The notes under the pieces were generated by a model, which saw nothing but the letters and a program-made list of their open reading frames with translations, made no database searches and was not told the origin of the DNA. Both the position numbers and the translations under genes were made by a program. This document shows positions 1 to 8,879 of a stretch of 64,000 bases of DNA, in pieces (positions within the stretch are counted from its first letter, which is position 1; each line of letters starts with the position of its first letter). Source of the stretch: Microbacterium sp. W4I20 (GTDB lineage: Bacteria; Actinomycetota; Actinomycetes; Actinomycetales; Microbacteriaceae); assembly GCF_030816505.1 (NCBI RefSeq), contig NZ_JAUSYB010000001.1, positions 2,976,001-3,040,000 of the forward strand. The letters run 5' to 3'.

Positions 1-1
1 C

Positions 2-634
2 GCCGCGATCGCGCTCGGCGAGCAGGTGCAGCGCATCGTCACGATCGGCGGCGACCACACGGTCGCGCTTCCGCTGCTGCGCGCCGTCGCGGCGAAGCAC
101 GGCCCGGTCGCGGTGCTGCATTTCGACGCGCACCTCGACACCTGGGACACGTACTTCGGCGCCCCGATCACCCACGGCACGCCGTTCCGCCGGGCGAGTG
201 AGGAAGGGCTGATCGACCTCACCGCGAGCTGCCACGTCGGCACCCGCGGGCCGCTCTACTCGAAGCAGGATCTCGAGGACGACGAGCGTCTCGGCTTCTC
301 GATCGTGTCGAGCGAGTACATCGAGGAGCACGGCGTCGAGGCTGCGATCGCGCGGATCCTGCAGCGCATCGGCGACAAGCCGCTGTACGTCTCGATCGAC
401 ATCGACGTGCTCGACCCCGCGCACGCCCCCGGCACCGGCACCCCCGAGGCCGGTGGGCTCACGAGCCGCGAGCTGCTGCGCATCCTCCGCGCGCTCGGGT
501 CGCAGAACATCGTCGGCGCCGACGTCGTCGAGGTCTCGCCCGCGTACGACCACGCGCAGATCACCGGCATTGCCGCGAGCCACGTGGTCTACGAGCTCGT
601 CAGCCTGCTGGCCGCGCAGGTCGCGCGGCCGTAG
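2..634 (+). CDS. speB: Agmatinase-family ureohydrolase, 5' end missing
   Basis: The reading frame is open from the window edge, so the N-terminus is missing. The protein hydrolyses a guanidino or ureido group, in agmatinase giving putrescine and urea, using two manganese ions. The ureohydrolase metal-binding motifs are present in order: GGDHT close to the visible start, FDAHLDTWD about 30 residues later, and [19 protein letters not shown] in the C-terminal half. The frame ends normally at a TAG. The related guanidinobutyrase, guanidinopropionase and formimidoylglutamase share these motifs, so family is certain but substrate is not. The gene converges on the RIO kinase gene, with an inverted repeat in the gap. 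Confidence 0.85.
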   Translation, partial: AAIALGEQVQRIVTIGGDHTVALPLLRAVAAKHGPVAVLHFDAHLDTWDTYFGAPITHGTPFRRASEEGLIDLTASCHVGTRGPLYSKQDLEDDERLGFSIVSSEYIEEHGVEAAIARILQRIGDKPLYVSIDIDVLDPAHAPGTGTPEAGGLTSRELLRILRALGSQNIVGADVVEVSPAYDHAQITGIAASHVVYELVSLLAAQVARP

Positions 635-697
635 CGCCCGGCATCCGTCGTTCGGCAGGGCCCCCGCCCCTGCTCGGGAACCGCCCCCTCCTGCTCG

Positions 698-748
698 GGT
701 CGCGATATGTCACCCATTTCGGCCTCGGATGCCTGACATATCGCGACC
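698..748. repeat. Intergenic inverted repeat IR1, possible bidirectional terminator
   Basis: A perfect 15-bp inverted repeat (arms 698-712 and 734-748, core TCGCGATATGTCA) with a 21-nt loop lies between convergent genes. There is no T-tract. It has the same layout as the inverted repeats at 1801, 4770, 15090 and 22504. Confidence 0.6.
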
Positions 749-771
749 GGAGCCTCACCCGGAACCCGTGC

Positions 772-1617
772 TCACGTATACGAGGCGGCCAGCAGCTCGG
801 CGAAGAGCTCCTCGGCGTCGCACGCGACCCGCCGCCGCGTGAACCAGTCGCAGATATTGACGCAGTCGCGGTGCAGCAGGTCGAGGCCCTGCGGGTTCGC
901 GATGATGTCGACGATCTGCGGCAGGTCGATCACCCGCACGCGCCCCTCGTGCACGAGCAGGTTGTACGCCGACAGGTCGCCGTGCGCGAACCCGGCGGCG
1001 GCGAAGATCCGCATGATGTCGACGATCTGCTCGTAGAACCCGGCGAGCTCGGCACGGTCGCTGCGCACCTGGGCGAGCCGCGGCGCGGCCGTCCCGTCGG
1101 CATCACCGAGGAACTCCATCAGCACCTCGGTGCCGTTGACCTGCACCGGGTAGGGCACGGGTGCGCCCAGCTCCCACATGCGGCAGAGCGCCTCGAACTC
1201 CGCGAACGACCACTGGGCGGCGGCGACCTCACGGCCGTGGCTCGACTTCTTGGCGAGTGCTCGGGTGTCGCGGGTGTTCCGCGTGCTGCGGCCCTCGGTG
1301 TAGACCGCTGAGCGGTGGAAGCTGCTGTGCTCGGCAGACCGGTAGCGCTTCGCCGCGAGCAGCGTGCGCTGCGCCGGGTCGTCGGGCACGGCACGCTCGA
1401 GCAGGAAGACGTCGGCCTCCTTGCCGGTCTTGAGGATGCCGAGCTCGGTGTCGAGCGCGCCGGCCGAGGTCACGACCCAGTCGGGCCAGGGTTCGGGGCC
1501 GCGTTCGGAGGGGGTGACGGCCGGCCAGGTGGACCAGCGCTGGTTCTCGCCGGGCTCGACGTCGGCGAAGAAGAGTTCTGTGTCGAAAGGGGAGGAGGCG
1601 TTGCGAGGATCAGACAA
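772..1617 (-). CDS. RIO-type atypical serine/threonine protein kinase
   Basis: This is a predicted cytoplasmic atypical protein kinase of the RIO1 group. The N-terminal lobe carries KTGKEADVFLLE in the glycine-loop position. The catalytic loop HGDLSAYNLL is at about residues 212-221, with the presumed catalytic Asp at 214, and the metal-binding VIDLPQ follows at about 229-234. I chose a TTG start at 1617, giving 281 residues that begin LSDPRNASS, because GGAG lies 8 nt upstream. An in-frame ATG at 1701 would add 28 proline- and arginine-rich residues that look non-coding. Bacterial RIO kinases have no well-established target, so the substrate is unknown. The gene stands alone, divergent from the MFS exporter. 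Confidence 0.8.
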   Translation of the reverse strand: MSDPRNASSPFDTELFFADVEPGENQRWSTWPAVTPSERGPEPWPDWVVTSAGALDTELGILKTGKEADVFLLERAVPDDPAQRTLLAAKRYRSAEHSSFHRSAVYTEGRSTRNTRDTRALAKKSSHGREVAAAQWSFAEFEALCRMWELGAPVPYPVQVNGTEVLMEFLGDADGTAAPRLAQVRSDRAELAGFYEQIVDIMRIFAAAGFAHGDLSAYNLLVHEGRVRVIDLPQIVDIIANPQGLDLLHRDCVNICDWFTRRRVACDAEELFAELLAASYT

Positions 1618-1800
1618 GATGTGGCTCCGGAAGAGGAGGCCACGCCAGGGATCAGGAGCGGGTGGCCTCGAAGGGAAGGTGGTCGGCGGTGAGCGCGACA
1701 AAGACGGTGTTCATGCCTTCAGCTCCTTCCGCTCGGCCTTCCGGGTGCATCCCGGTGCGCCGTCGAGCCTAGGCCCCTCCGCCGCCCGCGTCCACCCTTC

Positions 1801-1871
1801 CTTCCGCTCCCGTGGCAGTTGCTGCGGGTTCGAAGCCGAAATGGCCGCAGAAACTGCCACGGGAACGAAAG
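1801..1871. repeat. Intergenic inverted repeat IR2 between divergent genes
   Basis: Two 27-nt arms (1801-1827 and 1845-1871) match at 24 of 27 positions, with a perfect core TCCCGTGGCAGTT and a 17-nt loop. It lies in the 327-bp gap between the divergent RIO kinase and MFS genes, where a terminator is not expected. I see nothing else recognisable in that gap. Confidence 0.6.
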
Positions 1872-1944
1872 CGCTCGGACGAATGGTCGGATGCGGCGGA
1901 CGACCGGTCGGGCACCGGCATCCGGATGCTGCGAAAGTGGAACC

Positions 1945-3135
1945 ATGACCACGACAGCGCCCATCCCGACGACCGCGTCCGCTCGACCAGGGCGGATGCC
2001 GTACGGCGGACTCATCGTGGTGATGATGATGAGCTTCCTGCTGGTCACGGCCGAGTTCCTCCCCAACGGCGTCCTCACCGAGATGGCAGCGGAGCTGGGT
2101 GTCACACCCGGCCAGGCCGGGCAGACCGTCACCGTGACCGCGCTCGTCGGGCTGATCATCGCACCGACGATCGGACTGATCTTCCCGCGGCTCGACCGGC
2201 GCTCGCTGCTCGTATGGATGGCGCTCGCCGCCGCGGTGTCGAACCTGATCGTGGCGATCGCGCCGAACCTCATCATCATCCTGCTCGCCCGTTTCCTGCT
2301 GGGCGCCGCGATCAGTGCCTTCTGGTCGATGTCGATCACGGTCGCCGCCCGCATCGCCGGTCCTGAGCGGCTCGGACGCGCGGTCATGTTCACGGCGGCG
2401 GGCACCTCGCTCGCCACCGTCGCGGGTGTGCCGCTCGGTGTCATGCTCAGCGAACTCGTCGACTGGCGAGTCGTGTTCGCGATCGCCGGGGTGGTCACGG
2501 GTCTGCTCGCGATCGCGTTGCGCGCGCTGCTTCCCTCGGTGCCCGCCGCGCAGGCGTCGAGCCTCCGGCTGCTGGTCGACACGCTCCGGCGGCCCGGCAT
2601 CAGCCTCGGCATGGTCGGCCACGTGCTGATCGTGCTCGGCCACTTCCTCGCCTACACGTACGTGCGTCTCGCGCTGGAGCGCATCCCGGATGTCGACGCC
2701 TCGACGATCGTCGTGCTGCTGGCTCTGTTCGGCGCCGGCGGACTCATCGGCAACCTCGTGATCGGCCTGGTGATCGACCGCACGTTCAGGTTCTTCGCCG
2801 TGTTCGCCCCGGCTGTCATCGCCGTGGCCGTCGCCGCGATGATCCTGCTCTCCGGCACCGTTCTCGGCATCGGCATCGTGGTGTTCGTCTGGGGCCTGTT
2901 CTTCGCGTCCTGGCTGATCGTCGTGAACACCTGGGTCGGGCACCGGATGCCGGACCGGCTCGAGGCCGGCGGAAGTCTCGTCGTCGTGGGCTTCCAGGGA
3001 GCGATCATGATCGCCGCGGGTGTCGGAGGCTTCCTCGTCGACTCGCTGAGCATCGAGCTCGTCTACGCGGTGGGCGTCGTCGCCCTGGTGATCGGGGCCG
3101 TCCTGTTCGGCGCCTCCAACCGCATCAAGGCCTGA
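1945..3135 (+). CDS. MFS transporter, DHA1-type exporter
   Basis: A 396-residue membrane protein with about 12 hydrophobic segments, the usual size for the DHA1 drug:H+ antiporter group (AraJ/YdhP-like). The first segment reads GGLIVVMMMSFLLVTAEFLP, followed by GVLTEMAAELGVTPGQAGQ, which is typical of the loop between TM1 and TM2 in this group. It should export small molecules using the proton gradient, and the substrate cannot be read from sequence. The ATG at 1945 was chosen because the upstream in-frame codons run through inverted repeat IR2. Its ribosome-binding site is weak. The 3' end overlaps the convergent 2H phosphoesterase gene by 11 bp. Confidence 0.85.
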   Translation: MTTTAPIPTTASARPGRMPYGGLIVVMMMSFLLVTAEFLPNGVLTEMAAELGVTPGQAGQTVTVTALVGLIIAPTIGLIFPRLDRRSLLVWMALAAAVSNLIVAIAPNLIIILLARFLLGAAISAFWSMSITVAARIAGPERLGRAVMFTAAGTSLATVAGVPLGVMLSELVDWRVVFAIAGVVTGLLAIALRALLPSVPAAQASSLRLLVDTLRRPGISLGMVGHVLIVLGHFLAYTYVRLALERIPDVDASTIVVLLALFGAGGLIGNLVIGLVIDRTFRFFAVFAPAVIAVAVAAMILLSGTVLGIGIVVFVWGLFFASWLIVVNTWVGHRMPDRLEAGGSLVVVGFQGAIMIAAGVGGFLVDSLSIELVYAVGVVALVIGAVLFGASNRIKA

Positions 3136-3646
3136 CGGGTCCGAGCGGGAGCTCGGCGCGGCGCCGCCAGATTCCGTCGGGCTGCCGCGTGAGTACGGCG
3201 AGTGCGTCGACGGATGCCGCGAACGGCAGCTCAGGCGTGAGCGATGCGGCTATCCGCTGATGCAGCGCCACGGTCGCTGCGCCCGGTTCCGCTCGGGCGA
3301 TCGTGAGGTGGGGGACGGGATCCGCGAACGCGCCGCCGTAGAGGGGCGACTCGGGGAATTCGCGGCCGAGCTTCTTCATGAGGTTGCGGATCGGCTGGTC
3401 GGGGTCCGGGCGCAGGTAGACGGCCCCGGCTTCGAACATCTCGACGCTCGTGAACGAGACCTCGAAGGCGGGGGTCTCCGAAGCGACGTCCTCGAGCCTC
3501 TGCAGATCGGCGTCGGTGACGGCATCCATCCACGGATACATCACCGTGATGTGCGGAGGAACCCCCGGCTCATGGGTGCCCTGCCACCACGGCGCGATCA
3601 GCCGGGTGAGCTCCGGACGGAACAGCAGGTCGACGGCGCTCGGCAT
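3125..3646 (-). CDS. 2H phosphoesterase / 2'-5' RNA ligase-like protein
   Basis: A 173-residue protein with the two signature H-x-T-h motifs of the 2H phosphoesterase superfamily: HITV at residues 32-35 and HLTI at 113-116. Members such as ThpR hydrolyse RNA 2',3'-cyclic phosphate ends in vitro, and several act on other cyclic or 2'-5' linkages. The short MPSAVDLLF start and the length fit the LigT/ThpR-like group. Its 3' end overlaps the end of the convergent MFS gene. The role in the cell cannot be predicted. Confidence 0.75.
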   Translation of the reverse strand: MPSAVDLLFRPELTRLIAPWWQGTHEPGVPPHITVMYPWMDAVTDADLQRLEDVASETPAFEVSFTSVEMFEAGAVYLRPDPDQPIRNLMKKLGREFPESPLYGGAFADPVPHLTIARAEPGAATVALHQRIAASLTPELPFAASVDALAVLTRQPDGIWRRRAELPLGPVRP

Positions 3647-3809
3647 CGCCCGAACCTATCACCGGCGGTGTCGTCTGGGCTCTCCCCGGGCACGGCTTCG
3701 GAGGTCGGGGCCGACACCCCGTGGCTGCGACGGCTCGCTCGGCGTGTCTCGCCGTGGCTCCGCAGTTGTGCCCGCGGACGCCGGGAGGGGGCGGATGCCG
3801 CGCGGGCGG

Positions 3810-4721
3810 CTACGCCGGGACGGGGGTGCGGTGGGCGAGGCGCCACGACGACGGCGTCATGCCGGTGCGGCGGCGGAACGCCCGGCTGAACCCCTCGTCG
3901 GAGGCGTAGCCCAGCTCGCGCGAGATCTCGGAGACCGGTCGCCCGGCGTCCAGCATCCGCTTCGCCGCATCCACGCGCACCTCGGTGACGTAGTCGGCCG
4001 GGGAGCGCCCGATGACGCTGCGGAACCGCTCGGCGAAGGTCGACCGCGACATGGCACCGACGTTCGCGAGGCGTTCCACCGACCAGTCGCGGCCGGGCTC
4101 GTCATGGATCGCCTCGACGACGCGGTCGAGGAAGGGGTCGTTCGAGAGCGACGGCCAGCCCACCGGGGCGCAGCCGTTCTCTGCCCAGGCACGGATGACC
4201 GACAGCAGCACGGTCGTCGCCATCATGCGGCAGATGACCGGATCGCCCTGACGTGAGGGGCAGGTGTTCGGGTCGACGAGGCCCATGTTCTCGGCCAGCG
4301 CCGCCGCGGCCGGCTCGAGCGCGTCGAAGCCGGTGACCGTGATGACATCGGGGAGCACGGCTCGCAGCTGCGACGCGGCATCCGCGAACTCGAGGTCGAC
4401 GACCATCAGGCTCGTCGCGCCCTCGGCCTCGAGCGCGAAGGGCGACTCTCCGAGTGTGAGGAGGGCATCGCCGGCGACGAGGCGGTCGCGGTGACCGTCG
4501 GGATCAATCGTGAGGCGCTGGGAACCGCGATCGACGTCGAGCCGGCAGCCGTCACCGAGCGGCGGGTGCCCGTGCACGCTGCCCTCCGAGATGTACACGA
4601 GGGTCAGAGCGCCCGGGGCCAGAGGCAGGAGTGCGCCGGGGGCGAGGGTCAGGCGTCGTGCCACGCCGACGCGCAGATCGACGGCGCCGAGCAGCTGCGA
4701 GAGCGCGTTCGCATCGACCAT
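3810..4721 (-). CDS. AraC-family regulator with cupin sensor domain
   Basis: A 303-residue transcription factor. The N-terminal ~170 residues fit the cupin-like sensor of the RCS/cupin_6 AraC regulators. The C-terminal ~100 residues hold two helix-turn-helix motifs, the second containing PVSEISRELGYASDEGFSRAF, followed by RRRTGMTPSSWR. Two ATG codons compete for the start. GGAGG lies only 2 nt before the one at 4727 but 7 nt before the one at 4721, so 4721 is preferred. It is divergent from a small membrane-protein gene with inverted repeat IR3 between them. Regulators of this type often control neighbouring redox enzymes, but none is adjacent here. Confidence 0.85.
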   Translation of the reverse strand: MVDANALSQLLGAVDLRVGVARRLTLAPGALLPLAPGALTLVYISEGSVHGHPPLGDGCRLDVDRGSQRLTIDPDGHRDRLVAGDALLTLGESPFALEAEGATSLMVVDLEFADAASQLRAVLPDVITVTGFDALEPAAAALAENMGLVDPNTCPSRQGDPVICRMMATTVLLSVIRAWAENGCAPVGWPSLSNDPFLDRVVEAIHDEPGRDWSVERLANVGAMSRSTFAERFRSVIGRSPADYVTEVRVDAAKRMLDAGRPVSEISRELGYASDEGFSRAFRRRTGMTPSSWRLAHRTPVPA

Positions 4722-4769
4722 CACCATGCCTCCGGCAACGTCGCAGCATGACCCGGTATTCCAGACTCC

Positions 4770-4832
4770 GTTTCGAATCGCGCAACTGGGGTCCTGCGTG
4801 CCCTGGAATCCCCCATTCGCGCGATTCGAAAC
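4770..4832. repeat. Intergenic inverted repeat IR3
   Basis: Two 22-nt arms (4770-4791 and 4811-4832) pair at 20 of 22 positions, with a perfect core GTTTCGAATCGCGC and a 19-nt loop. It sits between the divergent AraC and DUF3817 genes and has no T-tract. Confidence 0.6.
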
Positions 4833-4878
4833 AGCTGGGCGCCCGGATACCCTGGAAGGACGCCACCCGAGGAGTCCC

Positions 4879-5340
4879 GTGTTCCGCACCCCCGACCGCC
4901 TGTTCCGAGTTCTCGCGATCGCGGAGGCGATCACCTGGACGATCCTGATCTCCGCGATCATCGCCCGAGCGGTCGGCGCCCCCGGCGTGCTCGTGACCGT
5001 GGGCGGCGGCATCCACGGTTTCGTCTTCCTCGCCTACGCCGCGACGGCCGTGCTCGTCGCCGTGAACCAGCGGTGGCATCCGGGCGTGGGCGTGCTCGCC
5101 GTCGCGAGTGCGATCGTTCCCTACGCCACCATCCCGACCGAGATCTGGCTGCACCACACCGGCCGCCTCGACGGGGCATGGCGCCTCGACGCGACCGACG
5201 ACCCGCGCGATCGCCGGTGGTACGACCGGCTGATGCGCTGGTTCCTTCGGCGGCCGTGGGTGCTCGCCGCGCTGCTCGTGGTCGGCATCGTCGCGCTCTA
5301 CGTCATCCTGCTGCTGGTCGGTCCTCCCGGCGGTAAGTGA
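4879..5340 (+). CDS. DUF3817 family small membrane protein
   Basis: A 153-residue membrane protein with four hydrophobic segments, the last close to the C-terminus. The opening FRTPDRLFRVLAIAEAITW and the GGGIHGFVFLAY segment match the actinobacterial DUF3817 family, whose function is unknown. The GTG at 4879 has AGGAG 4 nt upstream. Longer readings run back through IR3 and lack membrane character, so they are rejected. It stands alone, convergent with the lipoprotein at 5356. Confidence 0.75.
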   Translation: MFRTPDRLFRVLAIAEAITWTILISAIIARAVGAPGVLVTVGGGIHGFVFLAYAATAVLVAVNQRWHPGVGVLAVASAIVPYATIPTEIWLHHTGRLDGAWRLDATDDPRDRRWYDRLMRWFLRRPWVLAALLVVGIVALYVILLLVGPPGGK

Positions 5341-5355
5341 GCCCGTCACGCCGAC

Positions 5356-6030
5356 CTACGGCGTGACGATGACCGCGTTCGCCTCGTTCACGAGGTCGAG
5401 CGTCGCCGTGGCATCCGCTCCTGTGCAATCCACAATGACGTACAGGCCGACGCCGGTCTGCGTGAAGGCGCGCGCGGCGATCAGCCACGAGCGTTCGTCC
5501 TCTTCGCCGACGACCTGTCGGGTCTCGACGCCGCCGGCTCCGCCGACGAGGTAGCTGAACTCCCCGGTCGTCGCGAGACCCGTCACGTCTTCCGTGGGCG
5601 AGTCCAGGAGCACGCCGAGGATCGCGTCCGACGAGGCGCTGTCGTCGCCGGCGACGACGGGCACGTCGGAGGTGCGGCCCTGCCAGAACTGCGCGGTGCA
5701 GGTGTCGTCGAGCGTGCCGTAGGTCCAGCCGCCGTTGCCGTCGTCGGGCGAGACCGACTTCCAGGCCTCGTCGGTCAGGAATCCGTCGCCCCATTCGATG
5801 TAGGCGGTGCTCTCGAGCTCCAGCCCCTCGGCGAAGGTGAGGGTCGACCCTGCGGACGGCTCCTCGGACGGCTCCTCGCTGGGTTCCGGGTCCGGCGACG
5901 ACGGCCCTCCGGTGGACTGGCCCACCGGGATCTGGGCGTACAGGCATCCGCTCAGCGGGAGCACGGCGACCGCCACGACGGCCGCAGCGGCGAGACGGAG
6001 CAACGGGGCGACCTGCGGTGTGCGCGTCAT
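5356..6030 (-). CDS. Secreted lipoprotein, paralogue of the protein at 17618-18277
   Basis: A 224-residue predicted lipoprotein. The N-terminus has a basic start, a hydrophobic stretch and a lipobox LSGC, with the lipidated Cys at about residue 29. A low-complexity Pro/Glu/Ser linker follows. The globular part contains LTFAEGLELES, then D-x-W, GGWTYGTLDDTC, QFWQGR and a late hydrophobic strand with one Cys. The same order recurs in the lipoprotein at 17618 (LTF, D-E-W, G-T-W-Q-Y, D-x-C, FWQG, VVC), so the two are paralogues. The two conserved Cys may form a disulfide. I know no function for the family. Confidence 0.75.
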   Translation of the reverse strand: MTRTPQVAPLLRLAAAAVVAVAVLPLSGCLYAQIPVGQSTGGPSSPDPEPSEEPSEEPSAGSTLTFAEGLELESTAYIEWGDGFLTDEAWKSVSPDDGNGGWTYGTLDDTCTAQFWQGRTSDVPVVAGDDSASSDAILGVLLDSPTEDVTGLATTGEFSYLVGGAGGVETRQVVGEEDERSWLIAARAFTQTGVGLYVIVDCTGADATATLDLVNEANAVIVTP

Positions 6031-6040
6031 GCCGGTCAGC

Positions 6041-6763
6041 CTAGTCCGCGGTGTGCAGCGCCACGACGTCTCCGATCACCACCACCGCCGGCGATCGCAC
6101 CTGCCGCGACGCCGCGAGGTGCGCGATGGTGCCGAGCGTGCCGACGGTGACGCGCTGACGCTCGCCGTAGCCGTCCTCGATGATCGCGACCGGGCAGTCG
6201 AGGCGCCGCTCACCGGCGCCCAGCACGTGCGCCGAGTGACCGAGAGTGTGCACGCCCATCAGCAGCACGACGGTGTGGTCGCGCCCGCCCGGCAGATGCC
6301 CGACCGGGTCGTGGCCGCTCAGCACCGTGAACGACTCGGCGACCCCGCGGTAGGTGAGGGGGATGCCGGCGACGGCCGGCACCGCGATGGCGCTCGTCAC
6401 CCCGGAGACCACCTCGACCGGGATGCCGGCGGCCTCGCAGTGCTGCTGCTCCTCGCGGCCCCGTCCGAACACGAACGGATCGCCGCCTTTGAGGCGCACG
6501 ACCCGGCGACCGGCGGCCGCGAGCTCGACGAGCAGGGCGTTGATGCCGTCCTGCGGCACGGGGTGATGGCCGGGGAGCTTGCCGACGTCGATGACCTCGG
6601 CGCGGAGATGTACTCCCTCCGCGGCCAGCTGCGCGAGCACGGTCCGCGCGCCGAGCCGATCGGCGACGATCACGTCTGCCTCCTCCAGCAGCTGCAGGCC
6701 GCGCCGGGTGAGCAGACCGGCGTCGCCGGGACCCGCGCCGACCAACGCGACGGAACCCGTCAT
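6041..6763 (-). CDS. cobA: Uroporphyrinogen-III C-methyltransferase (SUMT)
   Basis: A 240-residue cytoplasmic enzyme that transfers two methyl groups from S-adenosylmethionine to uroporphyrinogen III, giving precorrin-2 for siroheme or cobalamin. The tetrapyrrole methylase signatures are clear: VGAGPGDAGLLTRRG near the N-terminus and RLKGGDPFVFGRGREE at about residue 95. It is a stand-alone SUMT without the CysG dehydrogenase/chelatase part. It overlaps the upstream CbiX-like chelatase gene by 4 bp (ATGA), so the pair is co-translated. This suggests siroheme synthesis for sulfite or nitrite reductase. Confidence 0.92.
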   Translation of the reverse strand: MTGSVALVGAGPGDAGLLTRRGLQLLEEADVIVADRLGARTVLAQLAAEGVHLRAEVIDVGKLPGHHPVPQDGINALLVELAAAGRRVVRLKGGDPFVFGRGREEQQHCEAAGIPVEVVSGVTSAIAVPAVAGIPLTYRGVAESFTVLSGHDPVGHLPGGRDHTVVLLMGVHTLGHSAHVLGAGERRLDCPVAIIEDGYGERQRVTVGTLGTIAHLAASRQVRSPAVVVIGDVVALHTAD

Positions 6764-7431
6764 CGCTCGCGTTCCGCGGCTTCGAAACGCGTGATCACGA
6801 GGTCGATGAGAGCCTCGGGCACCGGCCCGCCGTCGAGCAGCGGGAGGGTGAGCACCCGCCCGGCGGCCTGCCGCTCGGCGAGGTCGAAGAAGTAGCCGCG
6901 GGCCAGCAGGTAGGTGGCCACGAGGGAATCCGGATGCTGCGCGAGCGCTGTCGGAAGGTCGGGCTCCCGCGCGGCGAGGTAGGCGAGATCCACCTGGCGG
7001 CCCAGGTGCGCACGCAGTACCTCGGCCATGCCCTCGGCATCCGTCAGCGAGCGGGGATCGCGGGAGCCGGCCACCGCGAGGATGAGCGGGGCGCCGGATG
7101 CGGCAGGCAGCCGCGCCGCGAGCGCGACGGCGAGCCGCGGGTCGGGGCCGAGGGGCGCGGCGACGACGGCATCCGCTCTCGCCTCGACCATTCCGTGGAG
7201 GTCGTGATGCACGTGGAATCCGCTCGACAGCAGCAGCGGCACGACGACGACCGGGCCCTCGATCGCCGCGAGCGCATCGACCGCGTCGGGTTCCTGCACG
7301 TCAACGAACGCGGCTCGCACCGCGACGTCGGGCAGCCGCGCGGCGACCTCCTCGACGAGCTCGGCGATCGCCCTGGCGCCCGCGACATCGGAAGTGCCGT
7401 GCGAGACGGCGAGCAGGGTGGGCCGGGGCAT
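6760..7431 (-). CDS. CbiX/SirB-family sirohydrochlorin ferrochelatase
   Basis: A 223-residue protein of the CbiX/SirB chelatase family, which inserts Fe (or Co) into sirohydrochlorin. The HGTS motif near residue 10 and the GFHVHHDL motif near the middle give the expected metal-handling histidines, and the length matches a duplicated CbiX-type chelatase. Its stop overlaps the start of cobA, placing it first in a two-gene siroheme operon. The 173-bp region upstream is shared with the divergent ABC/monooxygenase operon. Iron is more likely than cobalt because no cobalamin genes are nearby. Confidence 0.85.
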   Translation of the reverse strand: MPRPTLLAVSHGTSDVAGARAIAELVEEVAARLPDVAVRAAFVDVQEPDAVDALAAIEGPVVVVPLLLSSGFHVHHDLHGMVEARADAVVAAPLGPDPRLAVALAARLPAASGAPLILAVAGSRDPRSLTDAEGMAEVLRAHLGRQVDLAYLAAREPDLPTALAQHPDSLVATYLLARGYFFDLAERQAAGRVLTLPLLDGGPVPEALIDLVITRFEAAERER

Positions 7432-7604
7432 GCCGCGACTCTAGGGCGTCGTTGTGACGGGAATGTTTCGGGCCGCGAGCCTCCCTCCGGTATACCGCCG
7501 CGTGACGTTCTGTGTCGAAGATGTCGCGGATGAGGGAACGATGTCACTAGCGTGCGAAGCGGTCACTTCGGCCGGACACTTTCCCGAACACTCGAGGACT
7601 TCCC

Positions 7605-8879
7605 ATGCATTCGACCCGAGCACGGCGCGGCGGCGCGCTCCTCCTCACGGCAGGCCTCGCCTTCGGCCTCAGCGCGTGTGCGATCTCCGACGGCACGAGC
7701 GGAGGTGGCGGAGGCGGCGACGACAAGACGCTGACCTTCTGGAGCTACTACCAGGGCACGCAGGCCGACTGGCTCGCAGCGCAGGCCGAGGAATTCGAGA
7801 AGAACAACCCCGGCGTGAAGATCGACATCGTGAAGACGGTCGGCGACCAGCAGGACCAGAAGCTGCTCGCCTCGGTCGCGACCGGCGACACCCCCGACCT
7901 CTTCATCAACAACATCGTGGTCGACTACCCGACGCTCGTCGCGGGCGGCGTCACGGCCGACCTGTCCGAGTACTGGGACGACTTCGCCGACAAGGACCAG
8001 TTCTCGGAGTCCGCCACCTGGACGACCGACGACAAGGTCTACAACCTGCTGCCGTTCACCAACCTGATCGGCCTGTACTACAACCAGGACATCCTGAGCG
8101 AGGTGGGAATCGACAGCCCGCCGACCACGCTCGACGAGCTGCAGGCCGACCTCGAGATCGTCAAGGCGCACGGCCAGTACGAGGGCATCGCGCTGTCGGG
8201 CGCGCCGACGGTCGAGGGCGCCTGGCTGTTCGCTCCGCAGCTGCTCGGACAGGGCATCGACTACTGCAGCTTCGAGGGTCCGGAGGTGGATGCCGCGTTC
8301 GATCGCGTCGAGACGTGGGCCAAGGCCGGCTACACCCCGCAGGCCACGGCGACCTGGGACCAGAACGACTCGTGGCAGCAGTTCGCCACCGGCGAGTACG
8401 CGTTCGGGATCAACGGCAACTGGCAGCTGGGCAACGCCGCGGAGGCCGAGTTCGAGTGGGGCACGACGCAGTACCCGGCCCCCGAGGGCGGCACCAGCGT
8501 CGTCTACCCGGGCGGCGAAGGCTTCGGCATCGGTGCGAACTCCGACAAGAAGGACCTCGCGTGGAAGTTCCTCGAGGAGGCCGTGCTGACGCCCGAGGCC
8601 GGTGAGTCGATCTTCACGATCGCCGGATCCATCCCGGTGCGTGCGGATGTCGCCGAGCTCCCCGCCATCAAGGACAACGCGCAGGTGCAGCCGTTCGTCG
8701 CCGCCGCGCAGACCTCGGGATCGTGGCCGAAGAACGAGAACACCGCCAACATCCAGAAGGCGCTCGGCGAGGCAGTGTCGAGCGTGATCTCGGGCCAGAC
8801 CTCGGCGGCGGATGCCAGTGCTGCGGCCATCGCCGACATCAAGGCCGCGATCGAGGACGGCGGCGGCGGCTGCTCGTGA
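7605..8879 (+). CDS. ABC transporter substrate-binding lipoprotein (family 1, CUT1-like)
   Basis: A 424-residue extracellular binding protein. The signal peptide ends in a lipobox LSAC (Cys at about residue 25), followed by a Gly-rich linker and a maltose-binding-type fold (LTFWSYYQGTQADWL, then GVKIDIVKTVG and TGDTPDLFINN). The C-terminus has two nearby Cys. GAGGA 7 nt before the ATG supports the start. It is the first gene of a five-gene operon with two permeases and two flavin monooxygenases. The fold suggests a sugar-like or oligomeric solute, while the downstream enzymes suggest an oxidisable carbon-sulfur or carbon-nitrogen compound. Confidence 0.88.
   Translation: MHSTRARRGGALLLTAGLAFGLSACAISDGTSGGGGGGDDKTLTFWSYYQGTQADWLAAQAEEFEKNNPGVKIDIVKTVGDQQDQKLLASVATGDTPDLFINNIVVDYPTLVAGGVTADLSEYWDDFADKDQFSESATWTTDDKVYNLLPFTNLIGLYYNQDILSEVGIDSPPTTLDELQADLEIVKAHGQYEGIALSGAPTVEGAWLFAPQLLGQGIDYCSFEGPEVDAAFDRVETWAKAGYTPQATATWDQNDSWQQFATGEYAFGINGNWQLGNAAEAEFEWGTTQYPAPEGGTSVVYPGGEGFGIGANSDKKDLAWKFLEEAVLTPEAGESIFTIAGSIPVRADVAELPAIKDNAQVQPFVAAAQTSGSWPKNENTANIQKALGEAVSSVISGQTSAADASAAAIADIKAAIEDGGGGCS

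Noticed and set aside
7489..7496. GGTATACC palindrome as operator of the ABC/monooxygenase operon
   Set aside because: Only 8 bp, with no second copy or matching site elsewhere in the window.
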